Assembly: GCA_913031555.1 (NCBI GenBank)
Contig: CAJWDO010000017.1
Span: 1 to 13,271, forward strand
DNA: 13,271 nt
Direction of reading: 5' to 3'
DNA from: an uncultured Alphaproteobacteria bacterium
Lineage (GTDB): Bacteria; Pseudomonadota; Alphaproteobacteria; Puniceispirillales; Puniceispirillaceae
Part shown: positions 6,871-13,271 of the stretch, piece after piece
Layout of the letters: every line of letters begins with the position of its first letter
How positions within the stretch are numbered: position 1 is the first letter of the stretch
Translations under genes and position numbers: made by a program
Notes under the pieces: model-generated
Seen by the model: the letters and a program-made list of their open reading frames with translations, nothing else
Database searches by the model: none
What the model was told of the DNA's origin: nothing

Positions 6871-7950
6871 ATGAGCGCCTATATCCTGCGCAGACTGGCC
6901 CTGATCCTGCCAACACTGTTCGGCATCATGCTGATCAATTTTGTTCTGGTGCAGTTTGTTCCGGGTGGGCCAATTGAACAGATCCTCTCCCAGTTGGAAC
7001 AGGAAACAGGCGTGTTGGACGGCATTGCCGGCGGCAGCAGTGAAATCAGGCAGACCAGTACGCGCGGCGATTATCTCGGCGCGCAGGGTCTGCCGGAAGA
7101 TTTTGTGGCCGATCTCGAACGCCAGTTCGGCTTTGACAAGCCGCCCCTGGAGCGGTTCCTGTCGATGCTGTGGGGCTATATGAGGTTTGATTTCGGCGAG
7201 AGCTATTTCCGGTCAATCAGCGTCACTGACCTGATCATCGAGAAAATGCCAGTCTCGGTTTCGCTGGGTCTGTGGACGACGCTTCTGGCCTATCTGATCT
7301 CGATCCCGCTTGGCATTCGCAAGGCGGTCCGTGATGGCAGCAGTTTTGACAGTTGGACCTCTAGCCTGATCATTGTCGGCTATGCCATTCCGGGGTTCCT
7401 GTTCGCGATATTGCTGCTGGTGATGTTCGCCGGCGGGTCCTATGTGAAAATCTTTCCGCTTCGCGGACTTGTCTCGCCCGATTTCGCCGATATGCCGGCC
7501 TGGCGCCAGATCCTCGACTATTTCTGGCATATCGCGCTGCCTGTCATCGCTTCGACAATCTCTGCCTTTGCGACGCTGACCCTACTGACAAAGAACTCAT
7601 TCCTCGATGAAATCCGCAAACAATATGTGCTGACGGCGCGCGCCAAGGGCCTGGCCGAGAAAAATGTCCTCTATGGCCATGTCTTTCGCAATGCCATGCT
7701 GATCGTCATTGCCGGCTTCCCGGCGGTGTTTGTCTCGGTATTCTTCGGCAGCTCGCTGATCATCGAAACGATATTCTCACTCGACGGGCTTGGCCGCATG
7801 GGGTTCGAGGCTGCCGTCGCCCGCGACTATCCGGTTGTCTTCGGCACTCTGTTCATTTTCAGCCTGATCGGCCTTGTCATCGGCCTGATCTCGGATCTGA
7901 TGTATGTCTGGATCGACCCGCGGATCGATTTTGAATCGAGGCTGTCATGA
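6871..7950 (+). CDS. yejB: Peptide ABC transporter permease YejB
   Basis: This 359-residue inner-membrane permease is of the DppB/OppB type. The first membrane segment (about 9-30) leads into VPGGPIE, typical of this family, then a periplasmic stretch of about 100 residues. At least five more hydrophobic segments follow (about 130-149, 164-187, 219-240, 273-298 and 323-345). The cytoplasmic EAA-type coupling loop, ARAKGLAEKNVLYGHVFRNA (about 256-275), contacts the ATPase YejF. The C-terminus ends in YVWIDPRIDF, a conserved close for YejB. GGAG at 6856-6859 lies 11 nt before the ATG, a somewhat long spacing. The last codons overlap the yejE start as ATGA, indicating translational coupling. It pairs with YejE to form the translocation pore. 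Confidence 0.94.
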   Translation: MSAYILRRLALILPTLFGIMLINFVLVQFVPGGPIEQILSQLEQETGVLDGIAGGSSEIRQTSTRGDYLGAQGLPEDFVADLERQFGFDKPPLERFLSMLWGYMRFDFGESYFRSISVTDLIIEKMPVSVSLGLWTTLLAYLISIPLGIRKAVRDGSSFDSWTSSLIIVGYAIPGFLFAILLLVMFAGGSYVKIFPLRGLVSPDFADMPAWRQILDYFWHIALPVIASTISAFATLTLLTKNSFLDEIRKQYVLTARAKGLAEKNVLYGHVFRNAMLIVIAGFPAVFVSVFFGSSLIIETIFSLDGLGRMGFEAAVARDYPVVFGTLFIFSLIGLVIGLISDLMYVWIDPRIDFESRLS

Positions 7951-9068
7951 GTCCGGTCAGATCGTCTCATATCAGCCTGAATACCCGGCGATGGCAGAAT
8001 TTCCGGCGCAACCGTCGCGCCTTCATCTCGCTGATTGTCTTCAGCGTCTGTTTCATTGTCTCGCTGTTCGCCGAAATTCTGGCCAATGACAGACCAATCC
8101 TGGTGAAATACCGCGACGGTTTCCACATGCCGGTCTTCCAGTTCTATTCCGAGAAGAGCTTTGGCGGCGATCTTCGCACCGAGGCCATCTATGGCGAAAT
8201 CGAGGTGCAGTGCCTGATCATCACCGGCGGGATCGAAGCCTGCTGGGACACGCCACAGATCCTGATCGATGATGCCGCGGACGGGCGCATTGATGGCCGG
8301 GAGATTGCGCGTGGCTGGCTTGTCTGGCCGCTGATCCCCTATCATCATTCCACCATCGCGACACTTGACAGCCCGGCCCCCTCGCCGCCGGATGCTGATC
8401 ACTGGCTTGGTACCGATGATACGGCGCGGGATGTACTGGCACGGATCATCTACGGCTTCCGGCTGTCGGTCCTGTTCGCCATTATCGTTTCGGTGATGGC
8501 CTCGGCCATCGGCATCCTTGTCGGGGCGGTTCAGGGCTATCTTGGCGGCCGCACGGACTTGCTGGCGCAAAGGCTTATCGAGGTCTGGGGAGCGACGCCG
8601 TCGCTTTATATTATCATCATCGTTTCGGCGATCTGGCGCATGGATTTCTGGCTTCTGGTGTTTCTGATGACGTTGTTCAGCTGGACTGCGCTTGTCGGTG
8701 TTGTACGGGCCGAATTCCTGCGGGCACGCAATTTCGAATATGTGCAGGCGGCCAAGGCACTTGGCGTGCAGCCACTCGCCATCATGTTCAGGCATGTGCT
8801 GCCAAACGCCATGGTGGCGACACTGACGATGCTGCCCTTCATCGTTACCGGTGCCATCGGCTCGCTCGCGGCGCTTGATTTCCTCGGTTTCGGCCTTCCC
8901 TCCTCGGCGCCCTCGCTTGGCGAATTGACACTTCAGGCAAAGCAGAACCTGCAGGCGCCGTGGCTTGGCCTGACAGCATTCCTTGTCTTTGCTTTCCTGC
9001 TGGCGCTGCTTGTCTTCATCTTTGAAGGTGTGCGCGACGCCTTCGACCCGCGAAAGACCTTTTCATGA
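7947..9068 (+). CDS. yejE: Peptide ABC transporter permease YejE
   Basis: This 373-residue permease of the DppC/OppC type is the second pore subunit. Residues 12-25 hold the basic N-terminal motif RRWQNFRRNRRAF, then the first membrane segment (about 26-45) ending in AEILANDRPILVKY, a YejE hallmark. A long periplasmic region (46-165) follows, with the conserved HWLGTDDTARDVLARI at its end. The core permease domain carries the coupling loop QAAKALGVQPLAIMFRHVLPNA (about 267-288) and ends in EGVRDAFDPRK. Compared with E. coli YejE (about 340 residues, from memory), the periplasmic region is roughly 30 residues longer, with two cysteines (C89, C99) inside the extra part; I recall a similar insert in other alphaproteobacterial homologues. 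It overlaps yejB and yejF by 4 nt each. Confidence 0.94.
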   Translation: MSPVRSSHISLNTRRWQNFRRNRRAFISLIVFSVCFIVSLFAEILANDRPILVKYRDGFHMPVFQFYSEKSFGGDLRTEAIYGEIEVQCLIITGGIEACWDTPQILIDDAADGRIDGREIARGWLVWPLIPYHHSTIATLDSPAPSPPDADHWLGTDDTARDVLARIIYGFRLSVLFAIIVSVMASAIGILVGAVQGYLGGRTDLLAQRLIEVWGATPSLYIIIIVSAIWRMDFWLLVFLMTLFSWTALVGVVRAEFLRARNFEYVQAAKALGVQPLAIMFRHVLPNAMVATLTMLPFIVTGAIGSLAALDFLGFGLPSSAPSLGELTLQAKQNLQAPWLGLTAFLVFAFLLALLVFIFEGVRDAFDPRKTFS

Positions 9069-10660
9069 CCATGCCGCTGTTGTCCCTTCGCGATCTGCGG
9101 GTCGGCTTCCGGCGTGATGGTGTGGTCAAACCGGCGGTTACGTCACTGTCGCTTGATGTCATGCCCGGTGAAACGGTGGCGCTTGTCGGTGAAAGCGGAT
9201 CTGGCAAATCGGTATCGGCGCTGGCCAGCCTCGGCCTGCTTGCCGACAATGCCGTTCAGCAGGGCGACATAAGGTGGAAGGGCGACCTCATAGACCCGCA
9301 TAACGAGACCTTCATGCGGGGGCTTCGCGGCAACCAGATCGGGATGGTCTTTCAAGAGCCGATGACATCGCTCAACCCGCTGCATACCATCGAACGGCAG
9401 ATTGGCGAGAGCCTGCAACTTCATCAGCCACTGCGGCCGGCCGCGGCGCGAGATCGCACAATCGAACTGCTGCATCGTGTTGGCATTCCGAACCCGCAGG
9501 AACGTCTGGCATCCTATCCGCATGAGTTGTCCGGTGGTCAGCGTCAGCGGGTCATGATCGCCATGGCACTGGCGAACGGTCCCGATCTGTTGATCGCCGA
9601 TGAACCGACAACGGCACTGGATGTCACCATCGAGGCGCAGATTCTTGACCTGCTGGCCGAACTGAAACGCGACAGCGGGCTCTCGATGCTGTTCATCACG
9701 CATGATCTCGGCGTGGTCAGGCAGATTGCGGACCGTGTCCTTGTCATGCGGCAGGGCGAACTGGTGGAAAGTGGCATGGCGGCCGATATTTTCGCCACAC
9801 CGCGAGAGGCCTACACAAGAGACCTGATCGCGGCACAACCGCAGGGCCTCCGCGCCCCACAGACAGGCGATACAGATGATCTGCTGGTGGCGCGCGATAT
9901 CAAGGTGCATTTTCCGGTCCGCGGCGGGTTGTTGCGCCGCACACGAAGCGTGATCAAGGCTGTCGACGGTGTCGATCTTGAGGTAACGGCCGGCCGCACT
10001 GTCGGCATTGTCGGGGAAAGCGGGTCAGGCAAATCGACGCTTGCCCGCGCCATCACCCAGCTTGTCACCTGTCAGGGCCACATCACCTTTGATGATGCCG
10101 AAATCAGCAAGCGTGACAAACGGGGGCTGCAGGCCTTCCGCCGGCAGGTGCAGATCGTCTTTCAGGACCCGTTCGGGTCGCTGTCACCGCGAATGTCGGT
10201 TGGCGACATCATTGCTGAGGGACTGGTCGCGCATGACATCGGCACGGCGGATGAACGCCGCGCGGCGGTGGCAGAAGTGCTGGAAGAGGTCAGGCTGGAC
10301 CCGGCGGTGGCAAGCAATTATCCGCATGAATTTTCAGGCGGCCAGCGGCAGCGGATCGCCATTGCCAGGGCATTGATCCTGAAACCGCGGATTATCCTGT
10401 TCGATGAGCCGACCTCGGCTCTTGATATGACCGTTCAAAAATCGCTGATTGCGCTTCTTGATCGTCTGCAGCACCGCTTCGCTCTTGGTTATCTGTTCAT
10501 AAGCCATGATATCGCGCTGATCGGGTCAATCAGCGATGAGATGATCGTGATGAAGGACGGGGTTGTCGTCGAACGCGGCGCGACACGTGGCATCATGCAA
10601 ACCCCGCAACATCCCTATACGATCGATTTGATTGCCGCGGCACGGCGCAAGAGCGCCTGA
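9065..10660 (+). CDS. yejF: Double-domain ATPase YejF of the peptide importer
   Basis: This 531-residue protein contains two complete ABC ATPase domains in one chain, as in YejF. Domain 1 has Walker A GESGSGKS (42-49), the Q-loop Q97, signature LSGGQRQR (155-162), Walker B LLIADE (175-180) and switch His213. Domain 2 has Walker A GESGSGKS (317-324), Q367, signature FSGGQRQR (423-430), Walker B IILFDE (443-448) and switch His481. All catalytic positions are intact in both halves, so both sites should hydrolyse ATP. Each domain ends with the oligopeptide/dipeptide transporter tail (TPREAYTRDLIAAQP, TPQHPYTIDLIAAA). ATG 9065 overlaps the yejE stop as ATGA. A second in-frame ATG two codons later is possible. 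It powers YejBE from the cytoplasmic side. Confidence 0.95.
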   Translation: MTMPLLSLRDLRVGFRRDGVVKPAVTSLSLDVMPGETVALVGESGSGKSVSALASLGLLADNAVQQGDIRWKGDLIDPHNETFMRGLRGNQIGMVFQEPMTSLNPLHTIERQIGESLQLHQPLRPAAARDRTIELLHRVGIPNPQERLASYPHELSGGQRQRVMIAMALANGPDLLIADEPTTALDVTIEAQILDLLAELKRDSGLSMLFITHDLGVVRQIADRVLVMRQGELVESGMAADIFATPREAYTRDLIAAQPQGLRAPQTGDTDDLLVARDIKVHFPVRGGLLRRTRSVIKAVDGVDLEVTAGRTVGIVGESGSGKSTLARAITQLVTCQGHITFDDAEISKRDKRGLQAFRRQVQIVFQDPFGSLSPRMSVGDIIAEGLVAHDIGTADERRAAVAEVLEEVRLDPAVASNYPHEFSGGQRQRIAIARALILKPRIILFDEPTSALDMTVQKSLIALLDRLQHRFALGYLFISHDIALIGSISDEMIVMKDGVVVERGATRGIMQTPQHPYTIDLIAAARRKSA

Positions 10661-10699
10661 CCATGAAATCCGCGCCCCGACTTGGAGGCCATTGATCCA

Positions 10700-11179
10700 A
10701 TGCAGGAATCCGACACCCTTACCACGCTGCGGATTACCGACGCCATCGCTCGCATGTTTGTCGAGCGCGGCGATTCCTGCCTTCGTGAATTCACCCTGCG
10801 TACCGGCCGCCGGGTCGACATCATCGCCATTGGTGGCGGTGGTGGTGGCGAAATCACGATTGTCGAGGTGAAATCCTCGCGGCAGGACTTTCTCAGCGAC
10901 CGGAAGTGGCATGAATATCTAGAATGGGCGGACAAGTTCTATTTTGCCGTCGCCGATTATTTTCCGCGCGATATCCTGCCCGGCGAGGCGCAGTGCGGCA
11001 TCATCATCACCGATGGATTCGATTGTCTGGAGGTGCAAGCCGCGCCTGTATCACGGCTGGCGGCGCAGCGACGCAACCATCTGATACGCCGACTCGCGCA
11101 TGTCGCGATGCGGCGGCTTGAATTCACCGGCACAGGCACAGAACCGGTCCCTGAAGAGGCGGATGAGGCACCGGAATAG
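10700..11179 (+). CDS. mmcB: MmcB-family DNA repair-associated protein (PD-(D/E)XK-like)
   Basis: This 159-residue protein matches the MmcB family (formerly DUF1052), found widely in Alphaproteobacteria and linked in Caulobacter to the SOS/DNA-damage response. The core looks like a PD-(D/E)XK nuclease fold: E30 (LREFTLRTGRRVDII), D40, then E56-V-K58 in EITIVEVKSS, followed by RQDFLSDRKWHEYLEWADKFYFAV. Residues 45-50 form a run of six glycines between D40 and the E-V-K strand, coded by GGT/GGC triplets, so the loop could vary by slippage. ATG 10700 is preferred: GGAGG at 10684-10688 lies 11 nt upstream; a TTG at 10682 would put the SD inside the gene. It starts 39 nt after yejF with no terminator between them, so read-through from the importer operon is likely. 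Confidence 0.87.
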   Translation: MQESDTLTTLRITDAIARMFVERGDSCLREFTLRTGRRVDIIAIGGGGGGEITIVEVKSSRQDFLSDRKWHEYLEWADKFYFAVADYFPRDILPGEAQCGIIITDGFDCLEVQAAPVSRLAAQRRNHLIRRLAHVAMRRLEFTGTGTEPVPEEADEAPE

Positions 11180-11212
11180 CCGCGGGGTCGCGAACCACTG
11201 CGTCGCAGGGCC

Positions 11213-11659
11213 TCAGCCAAGCGTACCTTCCAAAACATAGCGCAGGATCTGCACGATCTGCTCAGGCGTCTCGGTGACGGCGAGCGCCGCGGCATCCACC
11301 TCCTTCAGCGCATGCTGGTGATCGGGTCCGTGCATGATGATCAGCGACTTGCCAAGCGCCGCCGCATAGCCGGCGTCGAAGGCGGCATTCCATTGCCGAT
11401 ATTTCTCACCAAATCGTACCACGACGATATCGGCGGCAGCGATGCCGTTGCGGGTGCGGATGGCGTTGACGTTGGCACCCTTGTTGTCGTGCCAGAACTT
11501 GTCAGGCTCGGCCCCAAGGATGTGAACACCGCAATCATCGCTTGCCTCATGATCGGTGACCGGCCCGGAAAAATTCACATCCAGACCCGCGGCGCCTGTG
11601 ATGATCCGGTCACGCCAGTCTGAGTGGATTTCCCCTGACAGATAAACAGTGAGGCTCAT
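11213..11659 (-). CDS. YtoQ-family protein
   Basis: This 148-residue cytoplasmic protein resembles the YtoQ family (PF11071), whose biochemical role is not established. The N-terminus MSLTVYLSGEIHSDWR is the family hallmark. RFGEKYRQWNAAFDAGYAAALGKSLIIMH (83-110) has the look of the nucleoside 2-deoxyribosyltransferase-like fold, where a D-x-G-x-A segment precedes a Gly-Lys turn; a nucleotide- or sugar-handling role is only inferred from that. ATG 11659 is chosen because AGGA lies about 7 nt upstream on the minus strand and the family N-terminus begins there; the frame opens 8 residues earlier with non-conserved sequence. It converges with mmcB (33 nt between stops, no clear terminator) and lies 85 nt downstream of the zinc-finger gene. 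Confidence 0.82.
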   Translation of the reverse strand: MSLTVYLSGEIHSDWRDRIITGAAGLDVNFSGPVTDHEASDDCGVHILGAEPDKFWHDNKGANVNAIRTRNGIAAADIVVVRFGEKYRQWNAAFDAGYAAALGKSLIIMHGPDHQHALKEVDAAALAVTETPEQIVQILRYVLEGTLG

Positions 11660-11700
11660 GAAGAATTCCTTTCCCAATAACAACGAGGCCTTCCAGCAAT

Positions 11701-11714
11701 CGGCCGCAAGGCCG
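11701..11714. other. Short perfect hairpin between the zinc-finger gene and the ytoQ-like gene
   Basis: CGGCC-GCAA-GGCCG forms a 5-bp stem with a 4-nt loop, which is a GNRA loop on the + strand and TTGC on the minus strand. It sits between two minus-strand genes that seem to form an operon. No T run follows on either strand, so it is not a standard terminator; it may be a processing or stability element. Confidence 0.35.
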
Positions 11715-11744
11715 CAACGGATGGCTATGAAAAGCGGCGTGGCA

Positions 11745-12077
11745 CTAGCGTCTGTTCTGACAGGTAACGCACAATGTCACCGCCGGGTCGATGCCGAGCC
11801 TTTCTGGCAGGATATCCTCGCCACAGGCAAGGCAATATCCATATTCATCCTCATCAAGACGGCGCAGCGCCGCGTTCAGTACCGCCAGCCTGTGCCGCCG
11901 CCGTTCCTCTCGTGCCACATCCATCGACTGCTGCAGCATCGCGTCCATTCGCGACAGGCGGCCGACCGATTGCTGGTCAAGCTCGACCGGCGCTCGGCCC
12001 TCACGGCTGCCGTCACTCAAGGCGCGCAGCTCGTCAATCTCCTGCAGGATCTTTTTGCGACAAATTGCGTGGTCCAT
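11745..12077 (-). CDS. DksA/TraR-family C4 zinc-finger protein
   Basis: This 110-residue protein ends in a four-cysteine zinc finger, C82-x2-C85 ... C103-x2-C106, within the motif GYCLACGEDILPERLGIDPAVTLCVTCQ, typical of the DksA/TraR family. The first 75 residues are charged and predicted helical, a shortened version of the DksA coiled coil. The acidic DxxDxA motif at the coiled-coil tip that full DksA uses in RNA polymerase is not seen, so DksA-like activity with ppGpp is doubtful; it may be a short TraR-type polymerase-binding regulator or have another role. ATG 12077 follows the stop of the upstream gene by 11 nt. The SD is weak (an AGG about 10 nt away), which suggests dependence on translation of the upstream gene. 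Confidence 0.85.
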   Translation of the reverse strand: MDHAICRKKILQEIDELRALSDGSREGRAPVELDQQSVGRLSRMDAMLQQSMDVAREERRRHRLAVLNAALRRLDEDEYGYCLACGEDILPERLGIDPAVTLCVTCQNRR

Positions 12078-12088
12078 ACGGGAGTTGC

Positions 12089-12553
12089 CTAAATCCTGTT
12101 ACCTTTCAGAAGCTTGCGGAGTTCCACCTTGGCAGCATTATGAAGGTCGGTAAGGCTCATCGGGTCACATTTGTACCCGGTTTCGGAACCCGCACCGTCC
12201 ATGGACAACTCTAGTGTCAGCCCCAGACTCTTGCGATTTATGGCGATTTTCACCGCATCGTTTGCCACCCTATAATGGTCGGGCGTCTTGCTGATCCCGA
12301 ACGTCATGTAGTGGATGTCATCATCCTTGTCGAACCTGGCCCAGCCGAAGGTTTCGCGGTCCTTTGTGAGCAGGAAATATTGTTTGATATCCCCAGCGGG
12401 ATTGTCGGCAAGATCATCGGCAATACATAACAGGCCGACGCCACCCACGAAGAACCCCGGTACGGGCGACACCTGTAGAGCCCGGTTCGTCGTGTCGGCA
12501 CCGGCCGCCCCACCAATGAGCATCATCAGAATTGCGGTTATGAACTGCCGCAT
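12089..12553 (-). CDS. Secreted protein of unknown function
   Basis: This 154-residue protein is not recognised. It starts with a clear Sec signal peptide, a hydrophobic run from residue 4 to about 16 and probable cleavage after GAAGA near residue 19. The mature part (about 135 residues) has no membrane segment and contains two cysteines, one near the mature N-terminus (LLCIADD) and one in GYKCDPMS, that could form a disulfide in the periplasm. The C-terminal 15 residues are basic (KVELRKLLKGNR). ATG 12553 is supported by GGAGG 6 nt upstream; a TTG four codons earlier would place this SD inside the gene. It is the first gene of the minus-strand trio with the zinc-finger and YtoQ-like genes. 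Confidence 0.75.
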   Translation of the reverse strand: MRQFITAILMMLIGGAAGADTTNRALQVSPVPGFFVGGVGLLCIADDLADNPAGDIKQYFLLTKDRETFGWARFDKDDDIHYMTFGISKTPDHYRVANDAVKIAINRKSLGLTLELSMDGAGSETGYKCDPMSLTDLHNAAKVELRKLLKGNRI

Positions 12554-12583
12554 CCGTTCCTCCAATTTTCTAAACTTTGGCGT

Positions 12584-12592
12584 ATTCTAGCA
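12584..12592 (-). promoter_or_regulatory. Possible extended -10 promoter element for the secreted-protein operon
   Basis: On the minus strand TGC-TAGAAT matches an extended -10 box (TGn plus 5 of 6 of TATAAT), 31 nt before the start codon at 12553. No good -35 lies at 16-18 nt, which extended -10 promoters can tolerate. Read by eye; tentative. Confidence 0.35.
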
Positions 12593-13034
12593 GAATCGGA
12601 GGCAACGCACAGCCACACACGGCATTCCACCACATCGGCTCCGAACGGATGAAAAACCCGGCAAGCCAACCCGGCAGGTCAACCCGGCGAATTCATATGA
12701 TTTCATGAAAAAATGGGTGACCTTCTTTCGCACACCGCAATGCAAGAACCACATGAGAATTATTGCTCTCTGGCAGGATCCTCACCATTCACTGAACCTG
12801 TTTTGTAAAGCGCACAGAACTCGCTTCTTTGCATCACCTGTAAAATTTATACCGTTTAGGCAGCAGAAATACATAAATAAAATGTTTTAATTCAGATATT
12901 TGACTAATTGCGACAAAATAACGGACTAAATTGGTACGGATTCAGTTGCAATTGATAACAGTTCGCAATATCACAGAGCTATCTCCAGCACTTACTTGCC
13001 GGGAACGACAAACAAATTTTGAGAGGAAAATCAG
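12593..13034. other. AT-rich intergenic region between divergent genes
   Basis: About 440 bp lie between the minus-strand trio and the exported protein gene. From roughly 12700 on, base composition turns AT-rich compared with the rest of the window. It holds the triplicate AACCCGGC repeat, a TAAAA/TTTTA dyad (12878-12889) and TTGC(A/G)A-like elements near 12907, 12946 and 12963. A small open frame (12705-12890) has no homology I can recognise and no SD, so it is not called. A TTGACT at 12900-12905 could be a -35, but no -10 at 16-18 nt is convincing. Confidence 0.6.
12655..12688. repeat. Three copies of AACCCGGC with 13-nt period
   Basis: AACCCGGC occurs at 12655-12662, 12668-12675 and 12681-12688, each start exactly 13 nt after the last. 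The 5 nt between copies differ (AAGCC, AGGTC), so only the 8-mer is kept. This could be a decayed tandem duplication or a set of binding sites on similar helix faces. Confidence 0.6.
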
Positions 13035-13271
13035 GTGAAAAAGACAAACCTGCTAATGAGCACAGTCGCCAGCATCGCGCTCCTGGCGGTCGTATCCCCT
13101 GCCACGGCAGGCGATGTATACGGCCCATATCCAATTACGCTGAAAGGCTATAGCGGAGACAAAACTAACTCTGTTTCGTATTCCGGCCAGGTCGGACGCC
13201 AACTTCTTCACAACAGCTTGAAGAAAGCCATCGGGAGCGGTGCCTCGCTGGATGTGACCATGTCCTATTTT
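13035..13271 (+). CDS. Exported protein, 5' part; weak DUF4856-like N-terminus
   Basis: The frame opens at GTG 13035 and runs to the window end (79 codons, no stop), so the gene continues outside. AGGA at 13024-13027, 7 nt upstream, supports the GTG start; an internal ATG at codon 8 has no SD. The N-terminus is a Sec signal peptide: KK, a hydrophobic core (about 9-20) and cleavage after ATA-G near residue 25. The mature part begins GDVYGPYPITLKGYSGDKTN, then SVSYSGQVGRQLLHNSLKKAIGSGA. The SYSGQ-x-x-R pattern followed by an amphipathic helix recalls the start of DUF4856 (imelysin-like) secreted proteins, but with this little sequence the match is weak. It stands alone after an AT-rich region. 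Confidence 0.75.
   Translation, partial: MKKTNLLMSTVASIALLAVVSPATAGDVYGPYPITLKGYSGDKTNSVSYSGQVGRQLLHNSLKKAIGSGASLDVTMSYF

Noticed and set aside
7827..8795. Long minus-strand open frame of 322 codons antisense to yejB/yejE
   Set aside because: Shadow of two clear permease genes; the translation is charged and repetitive, without family features.
9143..9910. Minus-strand open frame of 255 codons antisense to yejF
   Set aside because: It lies opposite an intact ABC ATPase domain and shows no domain of its own.
11180..11212. Possible bidirectional terminator between mmcB and the ytoQ-like gene
   Set aside because: Only 4-bp GC-rich stems (CGCG, GCGA/TCGC) and no T run on either strand.
12705..12890. 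Small + strand open frame (61 codons) in the AT-rich region
   Set aside because: No SD upstream and no recognisable protein features; likely chance.

Overview
The window reads as one chromosomal stretch of an alphaproteobacterium. Most of it is GC-rich. It carries a YejABEF-type peptide importer with close alphaproteobacterial features, an MmcB-family protein (a family typical of Alphaproteobacteria), and densely packed genes joined by ATGA overlaps. A marine SAR116- or Rhodospirillales-like source would fit the gene content, but this is inference, not shown. No rRNA, tRNA, CRISPR array or insertion sequence was seen.

Left block (1-4286). The 3' part of a long-chain acyl-CoA synthetase enters from the window edge. 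A type I sulfatase follows 6 nt later, and a fold-type IV aminotransferase of the (R)-selective amine transaminase type overlaps the sulfatase end by 8 nt. These three look like one + strand operon. Converging on it, with a 10-nt overlap of the 3' ends, is a minus-strand HD-domain oxygenase that keeps every diiron ligand and the Tyr/Glu pair of the phosphonate-cleaving enzyme PhnZ. No PhnY hydroxylase is present. Upstream of the oxygenase gene, on its own strand, lies a 9-bp long-range inverted repeat. It encloses a GNRA hairpin and overlaps a terminator-like hairpin with a T run, so it is a candidate attenuator or riboswitch.

Middle block (4900-11179). yejA, yejB, yejE and yejF encode a periplasmic binding protein, two permeases and a double ATPase, and form a complete peptide (microcin C-type) ABC importer. 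The B/E and E/F pairs overlap by 4 nt. The yejA leader has two mutually exclusive 7-bp inverted repeats. An MmcB-family PD-(D/E)XK protein follows 39 nt after yejF and is probably co-transcribed.

Right block (11213-12553, minus strand). A secreted protein of unknown function, a short DksA/TraR-type C4 zinc-finger protein and a YtoQ-family protein probably form a small operon reading leftwards.

Right edge (12554-13271). A 480-bp, increasingly AT-rich intergenic region holds a 13-nt-period triplicate repeat and several TTGC(A/G)A-like elements. A new exported protein begins at 13035, weakly resembling the DUF4856 N-terminus, and is cut by the window end.
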